Assembly (NCBI RefSeq): GCF_963583255.1
Contig: NC_084817.1
Location: 12,096,121 to 12,160,120 of the forward strand
Length of the DNA stretch: 64,000 nucleotides
Reading direction: 5' to 3'
From: Pyrus communis
Lineage: Eukaryota > Streptophyta > Magnoliopsida > Rosales > Rosaceae
The notes under the pieces were generated by a model. It ran no database searches. It was given only the letters and a program-made list of their open reading frames with translations, and was not told where the DNA came from. Of the stretch, positions 21,460 to 32,052 are shown piece after piece. The first letter of the stretch is position 1. Every line of letters starts with the position of its first letter. The translations under genes and the position numbers were made by a program.

Positions 21460-21754
21460 TGTTATGAACTTAGGATTTAGTGATTGGCTTAATCACTATT
21501 AGGAGTTTAATATTGGATTTGTTAGGCTTATTCCTGTTAGTGAATTGTGTTAAAAAGGCCAGCTAGCACTAAAGGTGTAAAGTCTATAAAACGAGTTGAG
21601 CTCCCTGAATTGTAACAGATTAGAATTTACATAAAAAGAAATATAATAAAAAACAATTCAAGAGCTCTGCTCTCTCTCTCTTCCTTCCCTCTTCATCTCT
21701 ATCCTTTGTGTTACTTGTAGGTTGATTAAGGGGTTAGAGATTTGGATCGTATCA
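21460..21754 (+). repeat. 5' LTR of the gene-capturing element
   Basis: TGTTATGAACTTAGGATTT to ...GGATCGTATCA, with a TATA-like CTATAAAACG near 21594 and an AATAAAAAAC polyadenylation-like motif near 21645, followed by a CT-rich tract. It matches the 3' LTR at 34580 with only scattered substitutions and small indels. Confidence 0.9.
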
Positions 21755-21756
21755 AT

Positions 21757-22126
21757 GGTATCATCCTTCTTGAATTCTGGTTTCCTTTATGTGCATGCCC
21801 ACTTGACCCGTCTTCCTGCCATGGATGCGTGTATCTCAGTTGCAATTGACTCATTCGAAGCTTCGATGCGTGCTGCAGTCTGCGAAGCTATGGATTCTGC
21901 ACGCGACGCCATTCACAAGGTTGTGAATCCTGTACTCGTAGAGATCTGCTGTAAAATTGCTTTACTCCGCTGTGAAATTGCTTTACTCCGCCGTGACTTG
22001 GCTTTTGGCGTTGAGGGAGATTCTGATCCGGCCTCGATGTGGTCTAAGGAAGCTGAATCAATCGAGGTAGGTCACCAAAAACTTCAAAAACTTGAGACGC
22101 ACGATGGAGATGGCAACCCACTGTGA
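21757..22126 (+). CDS. Coiled-coil-like ORF after the primer site, unrecognised
   Basis: An ATG at 21757 opens a frame of about 123 codons (the same frame is open from 21722): MVSSFLNSGFLYVHAHLTRL, then an Ala/Glu/Val-rich stretch with heptad-like spacing (ASMRAAVCEAMDSARDAIHK), a short internal repeat (CCKIALLRCEIALLRRDL) and an acidic tail. Its position right after the primer site is where gag would begin, but I see no capsid or zinc-knuckle motif. It could be a gag N-terminal remnant or another captured fragment. Function unknown; not an established gene. Confidence 0.35.
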
Positions 22127-22599
22127 ATTTCGTCGACAATGCATGACCATTTCATTCCACCGCTGCTCTTATCTTCACTGTTGTTGCGGGCACTAGCAAC
22201 TTCGGTTGTTAAGCCACACTCGAAGGACTCCGCTATAGCTACAGTTTCGCTGCTGGAATCTAAGACAAAGATTCATACTTCGACGATGACCTCTGCTTAG
22301 TGGCTACTCCATGAGCACTTGTTCTCCAATACTACAAAAACTGGACCTGAGGTAGTTCTTAATTTGAGTATCATTTCAGCAAATTCGGAGGCTAAATTCC
22401 ATTCTCTTTTGAATGATAACTATAGTGCATACCTGAAAGATAAATTTGGATGAGTTAGTTGGTATCTTGTGGGTAAATTTGTGAGGAAAGAATTTTGTGC
22501 ATGGAAACTGTTTGATGAAATTCTAAACTCAAGTTGCTATACTGTTCTCAATTGTGACATGTGATATTACAATGACATTCGGGATAAGGGTGAAGGCTC

Positions 22600-23083
22600 T
22601 AAATTCCGCAAAATGCAATTTAAGATGGCAATGGCTCAAATAAAGCTGTTGAGGAACAAGAGGCAGGCGGTGGTGAAGCAAATGAGGCATGACATTACCT
22701 TGCTCCTACAATCTGGTCAAGGTGCCACTACTCGAATCTGGGATGAACATGTGTTTAAAGAATAGACTTTCTATCATCACAAAGCAAATGGAGTGTCCAC
22801 TTAATCTCAAAGAGGGAATTGCTAGTTTAATCTTTGCCTCTTATAGGTGTTATGAGATTTCTAAACTGATCGCAGTAAGGAATATTTTTGAGGAAAAGTA
22901 TGGTAAAGATTTTGTATTTGTAGCTGTCGATGTACGTCCCAGCTGTGATGTGAATTGCATGATGTGGTGTGAAAGAGGACATATGCAGTTTGTAGACTCA
23001 ACATCAGTTGCCGAAGTAGCTGCAAAATCTGCCAGTGATGCAATGGCTGCTGCACAAGTTGCTACATATTTGGCTAACACAGA
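22600..23083 (+). pseudogene. Captured IST1-like gene fragment (ESCRT-III regulator)
   Basis: IST1 proteins bind ESCRT-III and regulate the VPS4 ATPase in endosomal sorting. One frame gives KFRKMQFKMAMAQIKLLRNK, then RQAVVKQMRHDITLLLQSGQ and EHVFKE, the first helices of the IST1 domain. After a frame change come RLSIITKQMECPLNLKEGIA, then SLIFASYRCYEISKLIAVRN and IFEEKYGKDFVFVAVDVRPS, the later helices. About 20 residues between them (the NILAAYEILELFCEL-like helix in relatives) are missing, as if one exon were absent. The Ala-rich end (VAEVAAKSASDAMAAAQVAT) resembles the linker of plant IST1-like proteins. The fragment is cut at 23084 by a later retrotransposon. No introns are evident. Confidence 0.8.
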
Positions 23084-25112
23084 TGATAGTAGCATATTTA
23101 GGCAACTTAGATAGCTTATTCTTGTGCATTTGTGTTATTATTTCTTAGTTAATGTAGTATTTCAACTCATTTTCGTGTGTTTGTAGGTCTAAAGGGTTAA
23201 AGTACCAAGAAAGTGCATTTTGGAGCAGTTTTGGGCACTAAATGGATAACTTGTATATGGGCCAACATGGATGGACGAATTTGGAGTTCAAGAGGCTAGA
23301 AATCTGATAAGAAGATGAAGAAATTAAACTCAAGACAAAGTGGATAAGGAATTAGCTTAAAAGAGGAAACATTATCCAAAACCTTATCCAACATTATCCA
23401 AAACCTTATCTTATCTTATCCTATCCTAACCTAATCTTGTTCCACCTTATCTAACCCTAAAAGGGTGCTGCACCCTTCCCCCTTTTATCTCTTCTAGAAA
23501 ACCCAAAATCAGCCACAAAACACCTAGTTTCTAGAAGGCACAATTTTGGACGAATTTCCTAAACCTTTTCCCTTTTGGATTCTGATTTATAGGGCCTCAC
23601 TCCTTGTGGATTTGGGTTACACAAATCCTTTTATGAAACTAATTGGGCCAAACCCCCTCCTAAGTGGATTTAATCACCTATTGCCGAACCCTAGGGCCCT
23701 AATCCAATAAATCTGCTAAGTGTAACCCTAATCTAATTAACCCTAGGACTATATAAATATATTTTCAGCCACAAATTCGTAACACCCCTTTATGCTATTC
23801 AGAAACTTGTGCCGCAACACCCTAGCCTCCATTCTTCATCCTTCATCCACTCTATACACCTCCATACACAACCTGCTGCACTCTACCACCCTAATCAGCC
23901 ATTATTCATCCTCCTAAACAAGAACACACCATTCAAAACCCCCAAAACCACCACTCACAACTTGTGCCGCAACAAGGAAGAGGAAGGGAAGCCTAGCCAT
24001 GCATGCCATTCAACTTGGAATTGCTGAAACGTTTAGTGTAAGCTTGCTTGTGTTTTCAATGTTTAATTTCAAGAATGTTTGCTTTGCGAGTATAAGGAAC
24101 TAATCCCCTTGTGGCTAGGGGGAATTTTGAAACCATGGCTATATTTGCATTATGATTTGATTACTTCCAGTTGTGATTTCGAGAATGGTGAATTCAATTT
24201 ACTTATCTATTTGAATTAAAACTTGTTTATGTATATGAATTGAGAGTGCACACTTAATTTGCATGCATAAATCTGATGCTAGGGTATAAGGAAACTTCAC
24301 CTAATCGTTGGGAACTTATATTCATGAGTAGTTAATGTTGTTAGTCACAATCATGTTAAGTAAATTCTTGGCATAAGTATCATGCGCTTTCATAGTTACG
24401 AATGTCTCGTCAACACTTATGATTTTCATAGAATTTAATGATCTTTGATTGTTTCTCTATTATGCGCTTTCATGTAGAGAACTTTTGAGGAATAATTTGA
24501 TTGCAATGCGCTAATTCCATTCAATTCAATGACGTAAGGAAAATCTGAGAGTTAATTTAAGCGTACCTAATTAACTTGGGGTGTTGAGGTTCATGATTCA
24601 TTGAATAAGCAACTGGAGATTGTTTTGTATGTAAGTAGGCCATGTGTGGAGAAAGACCTCCTAGCTAGCCTACCATCCACTTAATTCTACCAATTTCGTG
24701 CAAATCTGCCTAGTTAAATTTCTTGCTTTGTTTGTTTTATTTTCATCCAAAACCAAATTCCCATTTATTCTAGAGTGTCTAACTAGTTAGAATATGTTTT
24801 AGATTGTGTTTTCAAGAGTTTTGAGTCAAGTTTGAACCAAATTTCATCCAATTTTGTGTTTAGAGTCAAATCTGCCCAGTTTGTGTTTTTTAGGCAGTTT
24901 TGAGTGTTTTCAGCTCATTGTGAGTCTTGTGAACTTGTTTTGAGTCTTTTGAGTTGAGTTAAGTGTTTAAAAGCTTTGTTTTGTTTATTTGAGTCAGTTT
25001 AAAGTGTTTAGCAATCCCTCCTAATCCCCGGTTTAAGAACGATCCCTACTTACTTATATGCTACAATTGTCAAAAGAGGGTTAATTTGTGCGTTAAGTTA
25101 ATTTTCGCATCA
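23084..25112 (+). repeat. 5' LTR of the gag-protease gypsy element
   Basis: TGATAGTAGCATATTTAGG to ...AATTTTCGCATCA (2029 bp). Compared with the 3' LTR it lacks about 46 bp near 23450 and has an extra ATTATCCAAAACCTT unit near 23380. The reading frame at 23809-24027 is duplicated in the 3' LTR and is not a gene. Confidence 0.93.
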
Positions 25113-25243
25113 AATTTTGGCGCCGTTGCCGGGGATTAGCAACTTTGCTAATCCCTTGTTATTTCTTTTTGTTTATTTTCGTGTGTTTTTGGTTTTGGTT
25201 GTTGACTTTGTTTTGTTTTTGTTTTGTTTTTAGGTACTAGTTT

Positions 25244-26263
25244 ATGACTCGGAGTTCTCAACCGGTTCATAAGAATATCTTAGACTTTGACGACGATTTC
25301 GAGCGAACTTTGAGAAGGAAGAAGAATCAACAAGAGCCTCAACCACCTCAACCTGCAGCAGATCTTGAAGAAGACGAAGTACAAGTGGGAGAGGGGGCCA
25401 CGACTCAAATTTTTGAGGAAGAACAAGCTATGGTAGCCGACAATCGAACAATCAAGGAGCTTTCCGATTCGGGATTGGATAATGCCATGCCTCTATGCAT
25501 TCAATATCCAAGGGCAGCCCTAGACAAGACCGACGAGTTTGAACTCAAGTCTAGCTTATTGCACCATATTCCTAAGTTCCATGGGTTGTCCATGGAAGAT
25601 CCTAATAAGCACTTGAAGGAGTTTGAGGTTGTTTGCTCAAGTATGACCCCGGTGAATGTTGATGGGAGCATTTTGAAGATGAAGGCTTTTCCCTTTTCTC
25701 TCTTGGAAAAGGCTAAAGATTGGTTGTATGAACTAGCCCCCGGAACTGTCACATCATGGGAGAGTATGAAACGGGCGTTTTTGGAGAAGTTTTTCCCAAC
25801 TTCTCGAGTCATTCTTTTACGCAAAAGAATTGGTGGCATTCAGCAAAACCAAGGTGAATCATTTCCAACTTATTATGGACGTTTTAAAACTCTTGTTGCT
25901 TCATGTCCACAACACCAAATGAAGGAAGAGCTTCTTCTTCAATATTTCTACGAAGGGCTTCTGCCAATTGAATGCCAAATGCTAGACGCCTCAGCGGGAT
26001 GAGCTTTAGTGGACAAAACGCCCATGGCCGCTAAGACTCTCATTGCCAACCGAGCTTTAAATGCTCAATAATATGAAGGCGTTGGTCAAAGAGACATACC
26101 ACTGCAGCAACAAGTTAATGAGGTAAGTGCTATTTCCGAACTTCAAAATCAAATGGCTAATCTTACTTCTCTTCTTTCGCAGGTGGTTGAAATACCAAAG
26201 GTACAAAGTGTGGCTGTTTGTGGCGTGTGCTCAATGAATGGACATCTCACAGATAAGTGCCCT
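25244..26263 (+). pseudogene. Gag polyprotein (Retrotrans_gag domain and zinc knuckle)
   Basis: Capsid protein of the element. The ATG at 25244 opens 252 codons. An acidic, Gln/Pro-rich N-terminus is followed by the Retrotrans_gag domain at residues ~95-245 (FELKSSLLHHIPKFHGLSME, then ILKMKAFPFSLLEKAKDWLY, WESMKRAFLEKFFPTSRVIL and ESFPTYYGRFKTL), the Athila-type pattern. A stop at 26000 follows DASAG. The same frame continues (ALVDKTPMAAKTLIANRALN) with another stop near 26069, then reaches a CX2CX4HX4C zinc knuckle, CGVCSMNGHLTDKC, ending about 26263. A frameshift follows. Few disabling changes separate it from an open gag, so this copy died recently. Confidence 0.88.
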
Positions 26264-27148
26264 CAATTGATCGAGAATGGAGGGTGGGAATCTGCCAATG
26301 CCGTGGGTTATGAGAGCCAAAACTAATCGAGGAGTGATCTTTTCTCTAATACATACAATCCCGGTTGGAGAGATCATCCAAATTTCAAATGGAGGGAGCC
26401 CCAACAACCCTAACAACAAAGCGCATTTAGGCAGCAACCTCCGGGATTCTACGAAAGGCCGTATGCACCCACATAACCCCAAGCACAACCTACCCAATCC
26501 AAATCAGGTTTGTCCATAGATAATGATCAAAGTTTTCAATTACTAACTTCTATGGCGCAGGGAATGCAAAATAGGGACAAAAGGGTTGATGAATTAGAGA
26601 AGCAAGTAGGGCAGATTGCTGAGTTCATGGGCCATTTCAGAGAACAAGGCAAGTTGCCTAGTTCAACCGTTGTCAACCCAAAAGGAGGATTCGAATATGC
26701 CAAAACAATCATGTTGTGAAGTGGAAAACAAGTTGGAACGGCCTCACAACCATCTAAATCAGCCCCAACTGAGGACCAAAAGTTGCAATTCGAGGAGGAG
26801 GAACCAAAGCAAGCCACGGCAAGGGTAACACCACCCATGCCGCAGCCACCCAAACAACCCCATTCGACTTCCAAGGGTAAGGAGGTTCCAAATTCAATTA
26901 TTTCTAATGTTATTCCTCCAAATGTACCATTTCCTCATAGATTCATGCAAACGAAGAAGAAGGAGGCTGAAAATGACATTTTGGAGACATTTAGAAAAGT
27001 ACAAGTCAATATACCACTTTTGGATGCAATTAAACAAGTTCCAAGGTATGCTAAGTTTTTATAAGAACTTTGCACTACTAGGAAGAGAATTTCGAACAAG
27101 GAGGTTGTCAAGGTAAGTGAAAATGTCTCAGCCATCTTACAACGTAAA
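26264..27148 (+). pseudogene. Gag-protease linker region, frameshifted
   Basis: In the frame that becomes dominant after the zinc knuckle, Asn/Pro/Gln-rich sequence runs into SIDNDQSFQLLTSMAQGMQN, then RVDELEKQVGQIAEFMGHFR (coiled coil) and NPKGGFEYAKTIML. This matches the Athila linker with its GG.E.AKA.TLRSGK motif. Further on, PFPHRFMQTKKKEAENDILE, then VQVNIPLLDAIKQVPRYAKF match the conserved segment before the protease. Isolated stops and frameshifts occur near 26275, 26717 and 27062. Confidence 0.75.
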
Positions 27149-28021
27149 TTGCCCCCTAAATGCAAAGATCCGGGTAGTTTTACAATTCCTTGTGTTATTG
27201 GCAATAATCGTTTTGAACATGCCATGCTAGACTTAGGTGCATCTATTAATGTCATGCCTTACTCAATTTATGCATCTATGAACCTAGGTGAGTTAAAAAA
27301 TGATGGTGTGATTATTCAATTGGCTGATAGATCTAATGCCTATCCAAAGGGTGTTTTGGAAGATGTTTTAGTGCAAGTCAATCATTTAATCTTTCCAGCT
27401 GATTTTTATGTGCTTGAAATGGAAGACTCAGTTCATTCTCCACCCTTGCCACTCCTACTTGGAAGACCATTCATGAAAACAACTCAAACAAAGATTGATG
27501 TGGCCAAGGGAGTATTAACAATGGAGTTTGGTGGTGATATAATTAAATTCAATGTTTATGACTCTATTAAGAAGCCTAATGATGTTCGTTCTTGTTTTGC
27601 CATTGATGTGCATAAGGATATAGGGAAGGAACAATCCACATCTATCAAGAAGGATGCATCAAGAACCACCATTGAAGAGGGAATTGGAGTGGTTACCTTA
27701 AAACCACCCAATCTGGCCAAGAGTGGCCATAGTGACATTGTTGATAGGGCTACCACTTTTGAGCTTCCATCACAATATGTTTGTAAGTCTCCAATCCTAA
27801 TTCCAATTCCCATTTCAGCTAATAGGTTGTTACCTTCTTTGGTGCAGGTACCCAATCGATTTCAAGGTGGTGGGAGCATTTACATGGACTTTAGGAACCA
27901 AAACACCACAATCAGGGAGGATTACTATCCCCTTCCATTCATAGAGCCATACTATAAGAATTTCAAGAAGCATGTTATGGATGATGTACCCCTCCATGCC
28001 GTGGGCTCCAATGAAGCCTAA
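27149..28021 (+). pseudogene. Aspartic protease with truncated RT tail
   Basis: This is an open frame of 290 codons. Residues 1-150 are the Athila-type retropepsin: PPKCKDPGSFTIPCVIGN, the catalytic-site region HAMLDLGASINVMPYSIY (DLGAS, usual for this clade), VIIQLADRSNAYPKGVLEDV and LPLLLGRPFMKT. After a degenerate linker, the C-terminus reads GSIYMDFRNQNTTIREDYYP, then LPFIEP. That echoes the RT motif CVDFRKLN..T.KD.FPLPFID and is then abruptly joined to an unrelated tail ending at 28021. This suggests internal deletion of RT, RNase H and integrase. The protease itself looks intact in this copy, but the upstream frame is broken. Confidence 0.85.
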
Positions 28022-29985
28022 AATGAGGTATCGTTCGGCTGGAAGACGTTAAAGCAAGCGCTTCTTGGGAGGCAACCTATACATTCAACAAGGAGAAGAT
28101 GGGACTTCCACTCCAAACCCAGATTTGCGTTTCTAAACCCTTCTCTTTGTTGCTTTATTTTATCATGCTTAGTTGTTTGTTATTTGTTTGCTTTTGTGTG
28201 AGTCGTTGTGTGAAAAATTGATGATGATGTTTGATTTAAGTGTGGGGGGGGGGGGGGGGGGGTAAACAAGTGTTTTTATGCAAATTCGTGGGATTCTATC
28301 ACCTATCACTTCTAATGTTGTTTCTCACTGTTTTTAAGTGTTTTTAATGCATTTTGAGCTGTTTGGGTGTGTTTTGAAGTAAAAATCCGAAAATTAAAAA
28401 AAAAAATTGAAAAAAGTGTTTTGAAAAAGCCAAAAAGAGTTGTTTTTGTGTGTTTGTTTGTGTCTTAGGGTACCTTCCAACACAATGATGAGGATTTGGT
28501 TTTTAATGCAGGACTGTTAAAGAGAGTTACAAACAATGATGGAAGTTTGATTTGCTCTTTGGTTTATGCTTGGTTGTAGTTATAGTTAACGAATTCACAT
28601 GTAATCACAAAGGATAAAATCAGTTTTTGTAACATGCTTGAAGGAAGGAACTCAAACAAATGCTACATCCCTGAGAGACTTGAGCCTAAACGTTTATTTG
28701 GAGAGTTATTAATCTGTGCATTCTTGTTTTCTAAAGTCGTTGCATGATCTCATTATTCTTTGCTTGGTTGCTACTTAGAATGCGTTTCATCACTATAGTT
28801 CCAAATACTAGAACTCATACCCGTTTCATTCAAAGCATGAAATTGATTAGCATAACAAATAACAAGATGAAGTTGTGTAGTAGTCATCACCATAGCCAAA
28901 TAGCCGAATCCACCCTTGTCATTTGTATTGTAGGATTAGCCCTTTGAGCCTTATTTAGCCTATTTTCTTTGTTAACCACATCCCCCTTACCTAGCCTAGA
29001 ATAGGACTTTCCATACCCTTGTTCTTGAAGTATAGTGGAGCATGACTTAGAAGGAATTCCTTTTGAGTGACATTCTTGCAGAAAACAAGTGTGGGGGAAG
29101 GGATTTTTGTGTGTATGTGTGTGCCAAAGTCTTAAAGGAGGCACGGAAAAAAGAAGAAAAAAAAAAAGAAAGAAAAAAAAATGTGAAAAAGAAGAAAAAG
29201 AAGAAGAAAAGAAAGAAAAGGAGTTGAAAATAAGTGAGAACGAACTCACAAGTGTTGATTGTTGAAGAAAGGGTCTAAAAAGTTGAATATGGCCCTAAGT
29301 TTTGTGCGACTTCCCCTTGGGTGTTCAAAGTTGATTTTTGCATTCTAAAGTGAATTCTAAGTGCCTACTTCATTACTTTGCTCACTATTGCTTTAAGAAC
29401 GTTTGTTTACCCTTTACCTTTCGTTGTTAGCCAATACCTTAGCCCCATTACAACCCTTAGACTTCTATCTTGATTGTTATGTGTTTCAATATGTGGAGTT
29501 TAAAATTGGTTTGATCATATGGTATCCCTGGTTCTCGCGTCTAAATAGTAGCATTCCATTCATGAGATCATATACATGTCATTGTCATAATTCCAGAAAA
29601 TGCTTTCCTTGTTATAACATATGTGAGTGTCCGTCTACATGTTTACATCAATCTTCTCACATATACTTAGTGTAGGGAGTGTAGTCAGAAAATCTGTGTG
29701 AAAATTGAGAGTACATCTAGTAAGGAATTGAGGGAATTCTCTAAGGCATGTTACTACATTCAAAATGTTGTTTTAATTGATTAAATGTGAGCTAGTGAAT
29801 GGTGACTATGATTAAGTATGCTCGAGGGTAAGGATTGCTTAAATCTATGTGAGTGGTGATCTTTGACATGTTATGTTTCATTGGAAATGCCTGAGGCAAA
29901 CGTTGGAAGGTTTAGATTATACGTTTTGTTTCTTTTGTTTATTTGTTTTGCTCGAGGACTAGCAAAAGCTAAGTGTGGGGGAAGT
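28022..29985 (+). other. Non-coding 3' internal region of the gypsy element, with G- and purine-tracts
   Basis: It begins with GGAAGACGTTAAAGCAAGCG and CTTCTTGGGAGGCAACC, a segment typically found just after pol in Athila-type elements. A run of about 19 G at 28244-28262 and a ~90-bp A/G-only-like stretch at 29140-29230 are the main features. No domain is recognised. The minus-strand Ser/Phe-rich frame at 28887-29249 is a translation of the purine tract. Confidence 0.6.
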
Positions 29986-32047
29986 TGATAGGAGCATATT
30001 TAGGCAACTTAGATAGCTTATTCTTGTGCATTTGTGTTATTATTTCTTAGTTAATGTAGTATTTCAACTCATTTTCGTGTGTTTGTAGGTCCAAAGGGTT
30101 AAAGTACCAAGAAAGTGCATTTTGGAGCAGTTTTGGGCACTAAATGGATAGCTTGTATATGGACCAACATGGATGGACGAATTTGGAGTTCAAAAGGCTA
30201 GAAATCTGATAAGAAGATGAAGAAATTAAACTCAAGACAAAGTGGATAAGGAATTAGCTTAAAAGAGGAAACATTATCCAACATTATCCAAAACCTTATC
30301 TTATCTTATCCTATCCTAACCTAATCTTGTTCCACCTTAATCCTAGCTGCAAGTGGACCTAAAAACATGATTTCTAGAAGCCTTATCTAACCCTAAAAGG
30401 GTGCTGCACCCTTCCCCTTTTTATCTCTTCTAGAAAACCCAAAATCAGCCACAAAACACCTAGTTTCTAGAAGGCACAATTTTGGACGAATTTCCTAAAC
30501 CTTTTCCCTTTTGGATTCTAATTTATAGGGCCTCATTCCTTGTGGATTTGGGTTACACAAATCCTTTTATGAAACTAATTGGGCCAAACCCCTTCCTAAG
30601 TGGATTTAATCACCTATTGCCGAACCCTAGGGCTCTAGTCCAATAAATCTGCTAAGTGTAACCCTAATCTAATTAACCCTAGGACTATATAAACATATTT
30701 TCAGCCACAAATTCGTAACACCCCCTTATGCTATTTAGAAACTTGTGCCGCAACACCCTAGCCTCCATTCTTCATCCTTCATCCACTCCATACACCTCCA
30801 TACACAACCTGCCATACTCTACCACCCTAATCAGCCATTATTCATCCTCCTAAACAAGAACACACCGTTCAAAACCTCAAAACCACCACTCACAACTTGT
30901 GCCACAGCAAGGAAGAGGAAGGGAAGCCTAGCCGTGCATGCCATTCAACCTGGAATTGTTGAAACGTTTAGGTGTAATCTTTCTTGTGTTTTCAATGTTT
31001 AATTTCAAGAATCTTTGCTTTGCGAGTATGAGGAACTAATCCCCTTGTGGCTAGGGGGAATTTTGAAACCATGGCTATATTTGCATTATGATTTGATTAC
31101 TTCCAGTTGTGATTTCATGAATGGTGAATTCAATTTACTTATCTATTTGAATCAAAACTTGTTTATGTATATGAATTGAGAGTGCACACTTAATTTGCTT
31201 GCATAAATCTGATGCTAGGGTATAAGGAAACTTCACCTAATAGTTGGGAACTTATATTCATGAGTAGTTAAGGTTGTTAGTCACAATCATGTGAAGTAAA
31301 TTCTTAGCATAAGTATCATGCGCTTTCATAGTTACGAATGCCTCGTTAACACTTATGATTTTCATAGAATTTAATGATCTTTGATTGTTTCTCTATTATG
31401 CGCTTTCATGTAGAGAACTTTTGAGGAATAATTTGATTGCAATGTGCTAATTCCATTCAATTTAATGTTCTAAGGAAAATCTGGGAGTTAATTTATGCGT
31501 ACCTAATTAACTTGGGGTGTTGAGGTTCATGATTCATTGAATAAGCAACTGGAGATTGTTTTGTATGCAAGTATGCCATGTGTGGAGAAAGACCTCCTAG
31601 CTAGCCTACCATCCATTTAATTCTACCAATTTCGTGCAAATCTGCCTAGTTAAATTTCTTGCTTTGTTTGTTTTATTTTCGTCCAAACCCAAATCCCCGT
31701 TTATTCTAGAGTGTCTAACTAGTTAGAATATGTTTTAGATTGTGTTTTCAAGAGTTTTGAGTCAAGTTAGAACCAAATTTTGTCCAATTTTGTGTTTAGA
31801 GTCAAATCTGCCGAGTTTGTGTTTTTAGGCAGTTTTGAGTGTTTTTAGCTCATTGTGAGTCATGTGAACTTGTTTTGAGTCTTTTGAGTTGAGTTAAGTG
31901 TTTAAAAGCTTTGTTTTATTTATTTGAGTCAATTTAAAGTGTTTAGCAATCCCTCCTAATTCCTGGTTTAAGAACGATCCTTACTTACTTATATGCTACA
32001 ATTGTCAAAAAAGGGTTAATTTGTGCGTTAAGTTAGTTTTCGCATCG
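29986..32047 (+). repeat. 3' LTR of the gag-protease gypsy element
   Basis: TGATAGGAGCATATTTAGG to ...TAGTTTTCGCATCG (2062 bp), nearly identical to the 5' LTR apart from small indels. The terminal A is mutated to G. The TSD ACAGA follows. Confidence 0.92.
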
Positions 32048-32052
32048 ACAGA

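Larger units (their letters stand above)
23084..32047 (+). mobile_element. Two-LTR Athila-like gypsy element encoding only gag and protease (8964 bp)
   Basis: The 5' LTR is 23084-25112 and the 3' LTR 29986-32047, with a perfect 5-bp duplication ACAGA (23079-23083 and 32048-32052). The primer site TGGCGCCGTTGCCGGGG (from 25118) matches the 3' end of plant tRNA-Asp, as in Athila-type elements. A polypurine tract (GTGTGGGGGAAGT) ends at 29985. The internal region holds gag, a zinc knuckle and a protease, then a scrap of RT, and then about 2 kb of non-coding DNA. There is no RT core, RNase H or integrase, so it is non-autonomous. LTRs differ mainly by a ~46-bp and a ~20-bp indel, suggesting recent insertion. 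The last LTR base pair is CG in place of CA. Confidence 0.92.

Noticed and set aside
25501..25839. Minus-strand 112-codon ORF
   Set aside because: Antisense of the gag capsid domain on the plus strand.
28887..29249. Minus-strand 120-codon Ser/Phe-rich ORF
   Set aside because: Translation of a purine tract on the opposite strand; low complexity.
23809..31002. Paired ORFs starting MPQHPSLHSSSFIHS at 23809 and 30745
   Set aside because: They lie at equivalent positions of the 5' and 3' LTRs of the gypsy element, with Pro/His/Ser-rich composition and no domain; related frames appear in the solo LTRs.
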